Below are positions 1 through 11,004 of a DNA stretch of 55,368 bases, piece by piece. A model generated the notes under the pieces. It saw only the letters and a list, made by a program, of their open reading frames with translations, was not told where the DNA came from and ran no database searches. Made by a program: the position numbers and the translations under genes. Position 1 is the stretch's first letter. Each line of letters begins with the position of its first letter. The DNA is from Guillardia theta CCMP2712 (lineage: Eukaryota > Cryptophyceae > Pyrenomonadales > Geminigeraceae): NCBI RefSeq assembly GCF_000315625.1, contig NW_005434668.1:1166750-1222117 (forward strand), written 5' to 3'.

Positions 1-148
1 GGAGGCTTGCAGGGGAATAGAGGGTGAGGAAGGAAGGGTGAGGAAGGAAGAGGAGAGGAGAGGAGAGGAGAGGAGAGGAGAGGAGAGGAGGGGAGGAGGG
101 GAGGGGAGGGAGGGGACATGAAAGCGGCTTCTGCTGATGCATCTGAAG
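1..148 (+). repeat. GGAGA pentanucleotide tract in a 5' intron
   Basis: Purine-only sequence of GAGGA/AGAGG pentamers fills roughly 45-115 and degrades into GGGGA-rich DNA. It lies just upstream of the first recognisable exon of the TrmH-like gene. The exon at 149 begins after an AG and in split-codon phase, so this stretch is probably intron sequence of that gene, whose 5' exons lie outside the window. No exon is visible here. Confidence 0.6.
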
Positions 149-1745
149 GTGGGTCTCTGCCCGGACATTCATGTCAACCAAGGAGGCGCTAGAGGAGCTG
201 AAGGAGATGGGATACTCCAACGTCTGTACTTGCTTCACACAGTCAAGCAAGTCTCTCTACCGCTGCTCCCTCCTCCAAGATAAGGTCCGATGCTCTTCCT
301 CGTCCTCGTCCTCGTCCTCTTCCTCTTCCTCTTCCTCTTCCTCTTCCTCTTCCTCTTCCTCTTCCTCTTCCTCTTCCTCTTCCTCGTCCTCGTCCTCGTC
401 CTTCGCGTCGTCCTCTTCCTTCGCGTCATCGTCCTCCTTTTCCATCCCCTTCCTCCTCTTCAACCGCATCCTTCATTCCACTGTTGCTCCTGCTCCTCCT
501 TTCCTCTGCCATTTTATTGTCATGCCCTCCTCTTCTCACTTACAAACTTTTCAGCTTGCGCTCTGGGTCGGCAACGAATTCGCTGGGTTGTCGGATGTTG
601 CGATCAGTGCAGCGGATGTAGAGGTGACGCGAATCTCTGCTCTCCTACCTCCTGCTCTCTCCCGCTCCCTCCTGATCCCCTCCTTCTCTCCAACTCTCTC
701 CTGCTCCCTCCATCTTGCTTCCTGCTTCCTGCCTTTCCTTCTCCCTCCTCCTTCTCATCCCATCTTAGCTCCCTCCTCCTCCTCTTCTGCCGTTACTTTC
801 CTCTGCTAAACCCTTCACCCGTGTCTCCTCGTTCTCTCCTGCTCTCGGACTGACGGGAAGACAGTTGTACATTCCCATGCGAGGAATGATTCAGTCGCTG
901 AACCTCTCGGTTGCTGCGGTGAGATTGAGTGAGGAGAGAAAAGTGTGGATGGGTGGTGGGGTGGTGATAAAGAGGGAGAGGAGAGGAGAGGAGAGGAGAG
1001 GAGAGGAGAGGAGAGGAGAGGAGAGGAGAGGAGAGGAGAGGAGAGGAGAGGAGAGGAGAGGAGAGGAGAGGAGAGGAGAGGAGAGGAGAGGAGAGGAGAG
1101 GAGAGGAGAAAAGGGATGGACGAGGAGTGCCTTTTTCAACAGGAGGAGGAAGAAGAATGAAATGACTGCAATGGTAGGCAATCTGCTTGAGTGAAATTTG
1201 TCGTCAAAGATCGCAGGAGAACGATGGCGAGAGGTTTGAACCATGGCCCCTTCCCTTCCCTTCCCTCCTCCCGCTTCATCATCCTCTCCATCTTCCCTTC
1301 CCATTTCCCTCCCTCCTCCTCTTCCACCTTCCCGCCATCACCTCCTTGCTCTCTTCCTTTCCTCACCACAGATGGAGCAGGTGGACGCTGTCGCAAGAGG
1401 AGCAGCAGAAGATTGCGGCCGCCATGCAGTACAGGAGGTGAGGGAGAGGAGACGCGTGAGGGAAGTGACGTCATGGCAGACGCGGGTTCCGAGAGAACGT
1501 GAGCAAGGAGAAGCGTGCGAGGTGAGCGAAGAGGAAGGAGGAGAGGAGGATGGGAAGACTGTGTGTGGAAGAGAGGAGGATGGAGATGGGGTTCAGGAGG
1601 GGAGGAATGGAGGGGTGGGGGGTCCGGTTGAAGTTACAGCTGGTGCTGACACGGCACAAGGATGGAGAAGACGTGGAGCTACCTGGTGCAGCAGTCGACC
1701 AAGGTAGAAGGACCCCTTGCGCATGCTGAAGTCAAGTACGAGTAG
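149..1745 (+). CDS. TrmH/SpoU-family RNA 2'-O-methyltransferase (3' part, spliced)
   Basis: Last six exons of a SPOUT-class 2'-O-ribose methyltransferase; the 5' exons are off the left edge. Exons 149-284, 555-623, 865-918, 1178-1233, 1372-1437 and 1661-1745 join in phase to about 154 residues ending at TAG. SpoU motif 2 is seen as LALWVGNEFAGLS at 555, and motif 3 as YIPMRGMIQSLNLSVAA at 865, the knot loop that binds S-adenosylmethionine; AICLSEICRQRS follows. The family methylates the 2'-OH of a guanosine in tRNA or rRNA; which RNA cannot be told. The introns carry simple repeats: TCCTCT about 296-395 and GGAGA about 975-1109. The last exon (from 1661) is chosen because only that acceptor keeps the frame open. 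It is convergent with the alpha/beta hydrolase. Family assignment is strong; the exact substrate is unknown. Confidence 0.85.
296..395 (+). repeat. TCCTCT/TCCTCG hexanucleotide array inside an intron
   Basis: About 100 bp of TCCTCT units with TCCTCG variants at each end, wholly inside the 285-554 intron of the TrmH-like gene. It is pyrimidine-rich on the coding strand. Long low-complexity ORFs (poly-Ser, poly-Leu/Phe, poly-Glu on the other strand) arise only from this array. Confidence 0.9.
975..1109 (+). repeat. GGAGA pentanucleotide array inside an intron
   Basis: About 27 near-perfect GGAGA units fill the 919-1177 intron of the TrmH-like gene. The transcribed RNA would carry the purine strand. 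Confidence 0.95.
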
Positions 1746-1829
1746 GACGAGAGGAAGAGCACAGCTTGTAGCTACTTGTTTCCTCCTCCTCCTCCTCCTC
1801 CTCTCTAGTCCTGCGTGTAGCTGTAGGCA

Positions 1830-2612
1830 TTATCCACATTGAAGTAAGGAGAGAGAAAACTGAGCACAGCGGCGCATACGGCGACACCTGGAAGTTGAGG
1901 ATGAGAAGGAAGATGAGGAGGAGGAGGAGAAGGATGAGGAGGAGGATGAGGAGGATGAGGATGAGGAGGAGGAGGATAAGGAGGAGGAGGATGAGGAGGA
2001 CGAGGAGGAGGGATGAAACACCTGCTCCAGTGCTGATGTAGGACTGCCATGTCTCTTCCTCCTTAGCTGCTGCTTCCGGCTTTTCATCTCCTCCCTCCTT
2101 CCCTGCTCCTCCCTGGTTGCCATGGAGAGTAAGGTAGGAAGCAGTAGGAAGGAAGCTACCTCCGCCAGTGAAGTCGACGATTCTTCTCCTCCTCCTACTT
2201 CTGAACAAGTTTCCGAATTCATCTTCGACATGGAGGCTGAGGTGTATCGCTCTCCTTTCTCCGACGAGATCTGCGGGGAGCAAGCAAAGTCCTCCTCCTT
2301 GAGCTGCACCGTCTCCTCCTGCTCCGTCCTCCTCTCGCCAGGTGTTGAGCTCCCTTCTTCCCGTACATGATCTGTCAATGAGATCCAGTGAGAACGAGGA
2401 AGGGACACGAGAGGAGGAAGCGAAAGGGAGATCATGGCTGGTTGTAGTAAATGTTCAATGTTGTTCTGGAGGAGGAGGAGTAGAGCAGGTGGAGCAAGAG
2501 GAGAGGGAGAAGGAGGAGGAGCAAGTGGACGAGGAGGTATAAGACGCTGACTGCTACCGTTGTGTTCCGCCTGTGGAGTTTGCTGCAGGAGAACTCGAGG
2601 CTGTGGATGAGT

Positions 2613-2660
<48 letters not shown>

Positions 2661-4955
2661 AGATGTAGGAGTAGGGAGAGATGTCTGCTGCTCCTTCCTT
2701 GGCGATTTCTCGGCCCCTTGCTGCTTCACGTCGTTCTTGAAACAATCTTGCAAAAACTGGACGACCTGACACGCAGCAAGTGACGACGGACGCGAAGGAG
2801 AAGGAAGAGATGGAGGCAACAGGAGGAGGAGGAGGAGGAGGAGGAGGAGGAGGAGGAGGAGGAGGAGGAGGAGGAGGAGGAGGAGGAGGAGGAGGAGGAG
2901 GAGGAAAAAGCAGCAGGAGAAGGAAGAATCGGCAAGAGGAGGGAGAAGGAGGAAGAACCTGGTCTCGGAATTCGCTGGGACGGATGCTATTATGATCGCC
3001 TTGAAACACATTGATCTCCTTCCTTCCTCCATAATGCTGAAAAATTTTCTGCGCGTGCGAAGAAAGAACAAGCTGAAGGAAAAGATTTCAGCAGGTGGGA
3101 AAGGAGGGAGGGGAGGGAGGTGATAGCAGGGGAGCGACTGGAGGGTAGACATCGAATTGGAGAGGACAGGAAATGAGGGGGAAGGGAAGGTTGTGACGGG
3201 AAGAAAGGAGTGAAAGATCGACAGAGGAGAGGAGAGGAGAGGAGAGGAGAGGAGAGGAGAGGAGAGGAGAGGAGAGGAGAGGAGAGGAGAGGAGAGGAGA
3301 GGAGAGGAGAGGAGAGGAGAGGAGAGGAAGGGGAAGGGAGGAGAGTGGGGGGGACGCGCCTGGTCGTCAGAAGCGTGACCGATCAGGCAGGGACAAGAAC
3401 ATCTCGGAGCCACTGCAAGAACGTCCACGAAATTGATGTCGAAGTCAGCTCTGCAGAGCAAGTCATCAGATGAGAAGCGAAGAGAAGAGAAGGGAAGGGA
3501 AGAGGAGAGGAGAGGAGAGGAGAGGAGAGGAGAGGAGAGGAGAGGAGAGGAGAGGAGAGAAGAGGAGAGGAGAGGAGAGGAGAGGAGAGGAGAGGAGAGG
3601 AGAGGAGAGAAGAGAAGAGAAGAGAAGAGAAGAGAAGAGGAAGGAGGAGAGGAGAGGAGAGGAGAGGAGAGGAGAGGAGAGGAGAGGAGAGGAGAGGAGA
3701 GGAGAGGAGGAGGACAGCAAAGAGATAGTTTAGACTTCAACGCATTTGAGGTGTCAAGAGATTTCAAGGTTTGGCTCACTTGGAGAGGACAGCTACTCGA
3801 AGACTCTCGACAGCATCGTCGATCATCGACTCTAGAGGCACCAGAGGAATCTTCCCGACATATTTGTACGCCAACTCGGAGATGACCTGCAGCATCAAAA
3901 TTCAGATGGAAATCCGCGGCCATCAATCCATCCATGAATCCTCCCTGCCTCCCTGCCTTCCTTCCTTCCTTCCTTCGAGCCCTCTATATCATTCCTCACT
4001 TCTTCCTTCCTGCCCTCCTCGTCTTGCCTTGCCTTAACTGCCTAAGATCTTGGTCTTTCTTCTGCCTCCCACGCCTTGTTCTCCCTCTCTGTCTGTTTGT
4101 CCCTCACACACACTCATCAACCTGTCTAACAGACGTGTAACAGCTGTCGAGCACCATGCCGCTGATGAGGTGATAGTAACTGCAGCAAACTCACTCACTT
4201 GTCACCTCATCACATCAGCATCAACCTCTCATCCGCAGCGACAAGCATCGCAGTCGCTGCCCCCATGCTTCTTCCGTACAGCCCGATCTGATAGACCGTA
4301 AAGATGTTGCGAGCTTGAGGCGCCTCAAACAAGATACCGAAGAGATGTTGCGGTTAGAAGACAAATAATCCAACACGCTCTTCAAATCATCACTGCACAT
4401 TGTTGTCAGGGTTGCAAACGTCCGATCATTTTCCCTCTCCCTCTCCTTCTCACCATTCTTTCCACCCTAACGTCACTATGTCTCCATCCGACAGGCCGCA
4501 GCCACCAAAGTCAACCGTGAAGACTGACATCTGGAACCTGCAGGGTGAGAATGGAAAAGATGCGCAGAAGAGACCTGCTCCACTAAGAAAGAATCCACAA
4601 CATCATCAGCATCAATGCGACTCCCGCTGTTGCCGTGAAGGTAGACAACACAAGGGACTGGGCTTGTAACCTGAATGGGAGTCAACGATGAAGACCGCAT
4701 TCCAACAATATCACCTTCATGGTTTCTTTCACGACAGGGAGATACAAACTCCCCCGCAAGACAAGGTTCCTCCTTGAAACGATGTCTACGTCCTCTCTCG
4801 TACACATCTGCCCCTTGACAATGTAGCGATTGGGCCCCTGTACATCGTCATGGTCATCAGAACTTGAGAAACAGAGCAGGTCAGACAACCAGGTCTGCCA
4901 CTTTGTACTCCTTGCGAGGAGGACGGTAGATCAAGCCAGCAAACATTTCTGCCAT
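1830..4955 (-). CDS. alpha/beta-hydrolase (serine hydrolase), repeat-rich C-terminal tail
   Basis: Spliced gene, start ATG at 4955. Exons 4955-4890, 4837-4715, 4670-4575, 4530-4454, 4392-4338, 4287-4226, 4161-4122, 3886-3780, 3450-3360, 3072-2959 and 2765 onward join in phase (277 residues before the last exon). Visible are an oxyanion region [14 protein letters not shown], nucleophile elbow [10 protein letters not shown] (catalytic Ser), an acid-loop region [10 protein letters not shown] and catalytic His in VFQGDHNS, in canonical order. It matches the plant/protist alpha/beta-hydrolase family often annotated as serine aminopeptidase-like; the substrate is unknown. The tail from 2765 runs through a Pro-Ala repeat (GAGCAG array at 2609-2660) and low-complexity sequence; its true 3' end is uncertain (ORF ends near 1830). 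Intron 9 seems to use a GC donor (CAG then gcgcgt). Introns 8 to 10 hold long purine repeats. Confidence 0.8.
2609..2660 (+). repeat. GAGCAG hexanucleotide array in the last hydrolase exon
   Basis: Eight or nine GAGCAG units. Read on the minus strand in the hydrolase frame they give a Pro-Ala repeat, so this array is probably coding, unlike the intronic ones around it. Confidence 0.75.
2821..2904 (+). repeat. GGA trinucleotide array inside a hydrolase intron
   Basis: Uninterrupted GGA run of about 28 units in the intron between the exons ending at 2959 and starting at 2765 (minus-strand gene). It produces poly-Gly, poly-Ser and poly-Pro phantom ORFs. Confidence 0.95.
3223..3327 (+). repeat. 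GGAGA array inside hydrolase intron 9
   Basis: About 21 GGAGA units between exons 9 (3450-3360) and 10 (3072-2959) of the minus-strand hydrolase; in the sense RNA this is a pyrimidine tract. Confidence 0.95.
3480..3712 (+). repeat. Compound GGAGA/AGAGA arrays inside hydrolase intron 8
   Basis: Several blocks of GGAGA units separated by short AGAGAAG variants. They occupy nearly the whole 3451-3779 intron, between the exon ending ...VAVLSK and the exon starting [10 protein letters not shown]. Confidence 0.95.
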
Positions 4956-5186
4956 CTTCGGGTTTTGTTCGCTCTTGCGCTTGCACGCTCTTGCTCCGAT
5001 CTGCCTCTTTGCTCCTCAAGTTGTCATGCTCAAGCAAAGATCTGCCAGCAGGAGCAAAACTGTCTCAGCCTGAAAGATAGATAGACGGAAAAACGCATCG
5101 AGCAACTTGCTCTCGGATACAATCAATTTTGGGAAATATGCATAGCTCCGAATGAAGTTGATAGTCCTAATCTTTCCTGATTAAGT

Positions 5187-5234
5187 AACGTGTCCTGTCC
5201 TGTCCTGTCCTGTCCTGTCCTGTCCTGTCCTGTC
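5187..5234 (+). repeat. TGTCC pentanucleotide array
   Basis: About nine TGTCC units upstream of the alpha/beta-hydrolase start. Confidence 0.95.
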
Positions 5235-5526
5235 CATTGAACAATTGCCTTTACTTTTCGCATTGTTCGCCTACCCTTTATCTTCGGCTTTGCTCGGCTA
5301 CGTTCATCACCTCCTCCCTCTTCTGCGTACCTGCTTCACCGTTCCTCTGCTCTGCTCTGCTCCCCTCTGCTCTCCTCTCCTCCCTGTCCTCTTCACTCGC
5401 CATAGACTTTTCACCTCCAACAATCCGATTAGACCTTTTTGATCCTGACCTCTAAATCTCAATGGTAATGATCTAATCTTCCACTAATACAAATTAACAG
5501 TTCTTAATCTCTGAGTGGCTGGCGGG

Positions 5527-5655
5527 CAGCACACAGTGCCAGTCCGCTGATCGGATCCGCCGGGTCCCCGGCGGACCGCCGCGGCTCGTGTGGGCTGGGC
5601 CCGGGCCCTGGCGGTGGGCTTCACCGTGAAGCCCCCACCGTGGCACTGCGCAGGT
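5527..5655. repeat. GC-rich island with stacked hairpins
   Basis: A GC-rich block in otherwise moderate DNA. It contains self-complementary stretches: CCGCCGGG...CCGGCGG near 5568, GGGCCCGGGCCC near 5598, and GGTGGGCTTCAC pairing with GTGAAGCCC(C)CACC near 5612-5640. No ORF of note. Two more GC islands lie at about 32790 and 35727. Confidence 0.6.
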
Positions 5656-5804
5656 GAACTTCAGTTGAGTCCGAGTAACACTGTTACCGTCGGCGGTCGG
5701 ATGCCTCGAAGCATACTAGGCTACTGATATAACACACGTGACAAGCCACGGTAGGTTGTAACTGACTCAGTGTGGTGTGTTCATTGCTAAGCTCAAAGAA
5801 TATC

Positions 5805-8800
5805 TCACGAAACCTCTACTGTCCTCGCCCCGTTCTCATTTTCTCTCTTGTTTCTTCCGAGTCTTGTGGTGTTCTTAAATTTCTGTCCAACAGCAGGAGC
5901 GTCTCCTCCGTCCTTGCTTGCATCCTTATCGGCCTGCACGCCTCCCTGTGAGAACACTACAGCTCGCAGCTTTTCAGCTGCATTCCCATTCGCATCCTCC
6001 GCCCCGGCCTTGTTCTGAGCCTGCAACTTTGCCTTCGCTGTGTATTCCACAACAAGTCTTGCTGATTCCATCACGCGTGGGTCTGATTCGCCGTAGTAGG
6101 CTTTCAGGATCTCGTAATTCTTGTTCTCGTTCTTAACAGCCAGCGGGAACGCCTGCATCCTTACCAGTGCCACAGCAGTGGCATGGAAGGAGTTGGCAGT
6201 AGCAAGGTGTTGCTCACCCAGCATGGTCTCATTGATCTTGAGAGCTTTGTGCAAGTATCGCAATGCTGTCTTGACATGATTCAAGTCTAGGTGGATCATC
6301 GCGGTGTTGATGTAGATTCCAGCCACGTCAGGATGATTCTGACCGCACTGCAGCTGCAGCAGATATTCTGCACGCCCCATGTACTGCAAGGCCCTGCGGT
6401 ACTGCTTGACATTGTACGAGTACAAAGCAAGATTGCTGTAACCCAAGGCCACCTCAGGATCGTCCCAACCCGAGACGATCTCCCAGATCACAATCGCTTT
6501 CTGCTGATACGACAGTGCATTCGCGAAGTCCCCGATCTGCTGGTGTACGAGAGCCAATGTCGAGTAGCACGACGCGATGGACGTATGGATTGGCCCACAC
6601 GTCTGGTGCAGCACGTAGAGCGCCTCGTGCAGTGCCTCCAGCGCGCGGTGCAGGTTTCCAATCCGCTGGAACTTCTTCCCTGCTGACAACAATTCCTGCG
6701 CCTCCTTGCACTCATGAGAAACTCCCTTTGTGACAGGAAACAATTGAAGAATGTCCTCCTGAGCAAATGGTTGCGGGGCCTTGAAATCATACTCCCTTGC
6801 CTGGAAAACAAGCGTTATCATAGACACTACCACGAGTCAGTAGCACCTGTAATTGAATGCCAAACCGTTGGCACACTGCTCGCAACAAAGGAACACGGCC
6901 TACACGATCCAAAACCTTCATACGATCTTCCTCCAAAGTGAAGCTAAAGGGGGGGGGGGGGGAGGGTGGAGAAACACACAATTAGTGTTCGTTGAAACCA
7001 AAATATCAAGAAATACCAGAACTTCGACTTCGATTCTTGCTGCAAGGATTCCCACAAAGATGTTGATCCATACTCGCTCAGGGGGCCCTTGGTGTCCAAT
7101 TCAGATGCGCCCATGTTTCTTGCTTGCTTCTTCTTTTTGTTTTTTTTGTCGTTCCCATCGGCAGACTTCCCACCTCCAGCTCTCCCGAGCAAGCAATTCA
7201 AGAAATGAGCACATACTGAAGCAAGAAAAATCAATAACCACATCAGTTACCAACACACAAAATGCTCACCGAAGGCCAAATGACTCGGACCAGTACGAAG
7301 GAGGCCAGACCTCAAAATGTACTTGCAGCAACGAGCGATGATCTCCCTTTCACATAGAATTTGAACAAAAGGAATCTCGGCTGCAAGCTCATGCAAAGAT
7401 CCGAGATAGCGCATGTTGACTCCATGAGAATGCAAGGCTTCCTTCAGCTGCTTTCCCTCAACTGGTGAAAGCTCCAGAAACTTAAATTGGTTGATAAGGG
7501 AAGGAAGCACTGTGTCGACAAGGTATTTGCCAGCCTCAACAAGCTCAGCTTCATCTGCTGCTCTGTCATCGCAGACTGGACGCCAGGATTCCTCTGACAG
7601 ATCCTCGGGATTCCTAACAAAGTTTACATTGAACGCTATCTTGGCGAGATGGTTCTTGGCTTCTTCTTCACTGTGCTCCTTCTCACTTTCAGCTGCCTGG
7701 TTCACACTGGCGATTACTTTAGAAATGGAATATGACCTGATAAGTTCAGGGCGGAGAAAAGCAGAATCAGCACGATGGTCGTTCACATTCATATCAGGTG
7801 GCATTATTCGGAGCAGATCCAACAAGTACTTCCTTCCATCGACGCCACTTATCATCTTGCATTCAGCCGGAAAGCAAACTTTGTGTTCTGTACCAGATCC
7901 ATCTACAATCATGCTTTCTTTCATATGCATTTTTTTTGCAATCTGCAGAAGACTCTCGTGTGATTCTGGTGTCCAGAGATACTTCTTGCCATTTTCCACA
8001 GAGCCGTGCAGGACTGAATTGATCTGCTCTCCTTGCAAAATACCCGGGATAATCACTTGTGCAACAACTCGAGAGCCCCTGTAATCGATTAGGGCGGTTG
8101 CCAAGGTAAACAATCCATCTGTCTCAAGCGCATTGATTTGAGCAATCCCAATCAAATCCTGGTTTGTTGAAATGTACGTAGCTTGCTCACTGAAGTAGGC
8201 ATCTTGTGACTTGTCCTTGGACATCGTTGCGTATGAAAAAAATATGTTGTTGTACTGGAACATTTGTTCAGAGATAGGATCCATGGGGTTCATCGAAGGA
8301 ACACAGTTCTCTACCACAGCGATTGCACCACGAGTAGCAGCTTCAAGGAAATCCGAGGTCGTCTTAAACAAGGTACGATCGCGGAGGAAATATTCTCGTC
8401 GCATCGACTTTGGAAGTTCCTTCCCACCTTGATACTCTTCATTCCAATCTCGAGCACTCGCACCAACTTCCAAACCGTAGACAGAGACCAGGGAGTCTTC
8501 AAGTCTGCTGGGATCTGGTGAACACTCTGATTTCGTCGAAACCCAACTAATGAATGTTGATTGTGAGGACCATGATTCGAAGGGGTCTCGTGCTTGGCGG
8601 CTCGAAATCAGTTTAGTCCAGTTCCTCTTGAAAGCAGACGAGATAAGGCAAAGGAGACCAACCAGCGTGTAAGACGTCTGAGAGTAAGTCTCATGGTGCA
8701 GAGGATTAAGTGCTTCCCCATAGATTGTCCTATTCACAAAGAAGCCCCTCACAGATGCTGTGACACAAACCCGACGGTCGTCAGCAAGAACCACGTCGTA

Positions 8801-9565
8801 ATAGGCGATGTCACCCTGCACCTTTCTGTACCCAGGAACAGGGTTCAAAGCAGACAGAGAAATAGATTTCAGACAGCGCGACTCTTTCAGGGACAAGTCC
8901 ATGCCAAAGTCATACGCGAGGAGTTCTCTCAACGAAGAAGTCTCAAGAGGCCCTCGGTCTTCGTTCTCACCATTAGCCAACCGATCACCAGCTTCTTGGT
9001 CCAAGGCGGACAGAACTAGCTGACCTTCACTGTTCAGAGTTGGTAACAGCTGGTACACTGCATTGCCGGGCGTGACTTTAGGCGGAGCAAGGATCTCACG
9101 CAGCTTCTTGACGTGAGCACGCACCGAACGTTCCTCATAGCAGGCCTCCACCATTTGCAATGAGATTTCAATCTCCTTGGTGCCTTTAGACTGCCTTGCA
9201 GTCTCTTCCTGCTCTGGAGTCGCCAAGGTGTTGATCTCAACAAAGTCATTAACATCGGCACCGTCATGTTTCAACAGGTAGTGTGTGAAGTAGCAGGTTT
9301 CCAGAGTCTCCGACAAGAAATGCCTCACATCCAACAACGTATCACCGGCATTGAGTGTCGGTTCTTGAGTAAGGTTTCCTGCCAGTGTCTTGATTTTCAC
9401 TTTGTAAAGCAATTCATTCGCCATGGAGTTTGCATCCTGCTCTGACTCCTCTGCGGTTCCATTGAGCTGGCCGTTTGGCAAATCCTTGCCGTTGCTGCAA
9501 CACAAGAGCAATCACCAACATTTCAACAGCAGAACAGGAACGTACCAGCCTTCTGCACTCTCCAT
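5805..9565 (-). CDS. CLU: CLU (clustered mitochondria) protein
   Basis: Five exons (9565-9546, 9494-7270, 7215-6999, 6943-6847, 6800-5805) join exactly to 1184 residues; start ATG at 9565, stop TGA at 5805. An N-terminal CLU domain is followed by the central CLU domain with AATRGAIAVVENCVPSMNP and many Asp/Glu-rich helices. A short Lys-rich linker (KKNKKKK) comes next, then VPLLRAVCQRFGIQLQ and a C-terminal tetratricopeptide array (HECKEAQELL through YYGESDPRVMES). The family (yeast Clu1, fly clueless, plant FRIENDLY) is cytosolic, binds mRNAs of nuclear-encoded mitochondrial proteins and controls mitochondrial distribution. The length is near the usual 1200-1450. No targeting peptide is seen. 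The 20-nt first exon was chosen because MESAEGC joins in phase with NGKDLPNG. Very secure. Confidence 0.95.
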
Positions 9566-11004
9566 TTTGGCTGTCACCTGTCATTCCAAGGGGTTAGACG
9601 ACTTGAGGGTAGCATTCGAAATTGTGGTCCACAGGATAGACAGAATAGAAAACTATGTGACAGTTTCTGCATATCTAACACATGTGTCCAAATGAAATCA
9701 TTAGCACAGGGAGAAATGAACGCTATGTATTCAGACTTGCGCGAGAGCACGACAACAAGATAGCGCTATTGCTCCTAGCATGACCCAGCACAGAGTGACA
9801 GCCGAAGACGACAAACGCATCGCAAGCTCTTCTGCACAAGCTTCCCTTCTCCACCGCCCTCCCCGCTCCCCCTTCCATTGCGACCTGCTGCCGCGGCACG
9901 AGCAAATGGGGGGGTCCACAAGGCTCTTGAAGGGGGTGGTAACTCCACCCCTATTGGAAAAGGGGGGTGTCACCTACACCCCCAGGTGCCAGATGGGAAA
10001 AGAGTGGGTACTTTCAGGGAGAATACTGGGGTGCAATAGATTGTCTTTGATGGATTAGGGGTGGTGTGAAATGGAAACTGGGGGGTCTCACAGCTTGGGA
10101 CTCAAGACAAAGGGGACTGTTCGTATAAAAGATTTGTTTTTGACATATATAAATTCAAAATTGTTTTTATCATGTACAAATTTTCTGGTTGAGCTACTAT
10201 CAAGCTTCTACAGATTTACAACCTTTTTGCAATAACTCTTTTAATGGTACAATAATTCTCTCATTTATGTGAATTACATGTTTTTAAATAGGCTTGTACC
10301 TCTTTTAAAAATGGCCACAAACCGCATATGTGGGATACCCCTACCCTGGCCTTCAACATCGATAATAAGGTACCCTACCCCCTTTTGTATCTCTCGCTCA
10401 GTGATCATCTACCCACCCCCACGTGACACGATTTGGTGGAGGGCACTGCTAGCTCGCAAACACCAGCGTTTGTACGAGACAGTATAGAATGTTTTTGATA
10501 AAAATACTTTTTTGAAAATACTCCAATTGCTCTTATTTGAAGCAGTCGTCCAAAGATTGTTACTAATTTTGAAATTTTGAACAGAAAATATCAAATAGTT
10601 TGCTGACTGTGTCAGCAGGTCGCTCAAAAGGCTTGCGATTGCGGCCTAGGGAAAAGTATAAGATATACATGAAAGTCTATGACTGATACATCATCCGTGT
10701 TCAAGTCTTACCCCCACCCGTCCAAATATAAGATAAAGTACCGGGTACTCTTCCAGGGGCTACCTGGACCCCTTCGTGTAGAGAACAACTCGGGGGTGGG
10801 TTCAGCTCCTATACCGAGAGGGAGGAGCGGGGAGAGGCTACCAGGAGAGTGCATGAAGAAGAGACAAGCACCTCAATGGAATCTCATTATCCCTGTCATC
10901 TTCCTCACTCATCCCATAAGTCCTCTCCTCATGGTCCAGCATGTGCCCCCTCAACCTTCCAAGTCTGTCAAAGAAGACTCGCAGCAACAAAGGCGAGCGA
11001 GCGC
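9566..11004. other. Long intergenic region with short G/C hairpins and AT-rich block
   Basis: No credible gene. 9908-10000 has two near-palindromes, GGGGTGGTAACTCCACCCC and GGGGTGTCACCTACACCCC. 10110-10310 is AT-rich. 10330-10440 is a C-rich tract (repeated TACCC/CCCCTACCC), the kind also seen at 17440, 26400, 32560 and, reversed, 35960. It separates the divergent CLU and secreted-protein genes, so both promoters lie here. Confidence 0.55.

Larger units (their letters stand above)
4956..5804. other. Intergenic: hydrolase upstream region and CLU 3' flank
   Basis: No ORF with family signal. It contains a TGTCC tandem (5187-5234), a pyrimidine-rich stretch and the GC-rich island listed separately. 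The hydrolase promoter must lie at the left side; the CLU transcript ends at the right side. Confidence 0.6.

Noticed and set aside
171-809. 212-residue ORF with long poly-Ser
   Set aside because: Only its first and central parts are exons of the TrmH-like gene; the poly-Ser is the TCCTCT intron array read through.
1830-3935. Single 701-residue low-complexity minus-strand ORF
   Set aside because: It is a read-through of several hydrolase exons and repeat introns; the spliced model explains the family match.
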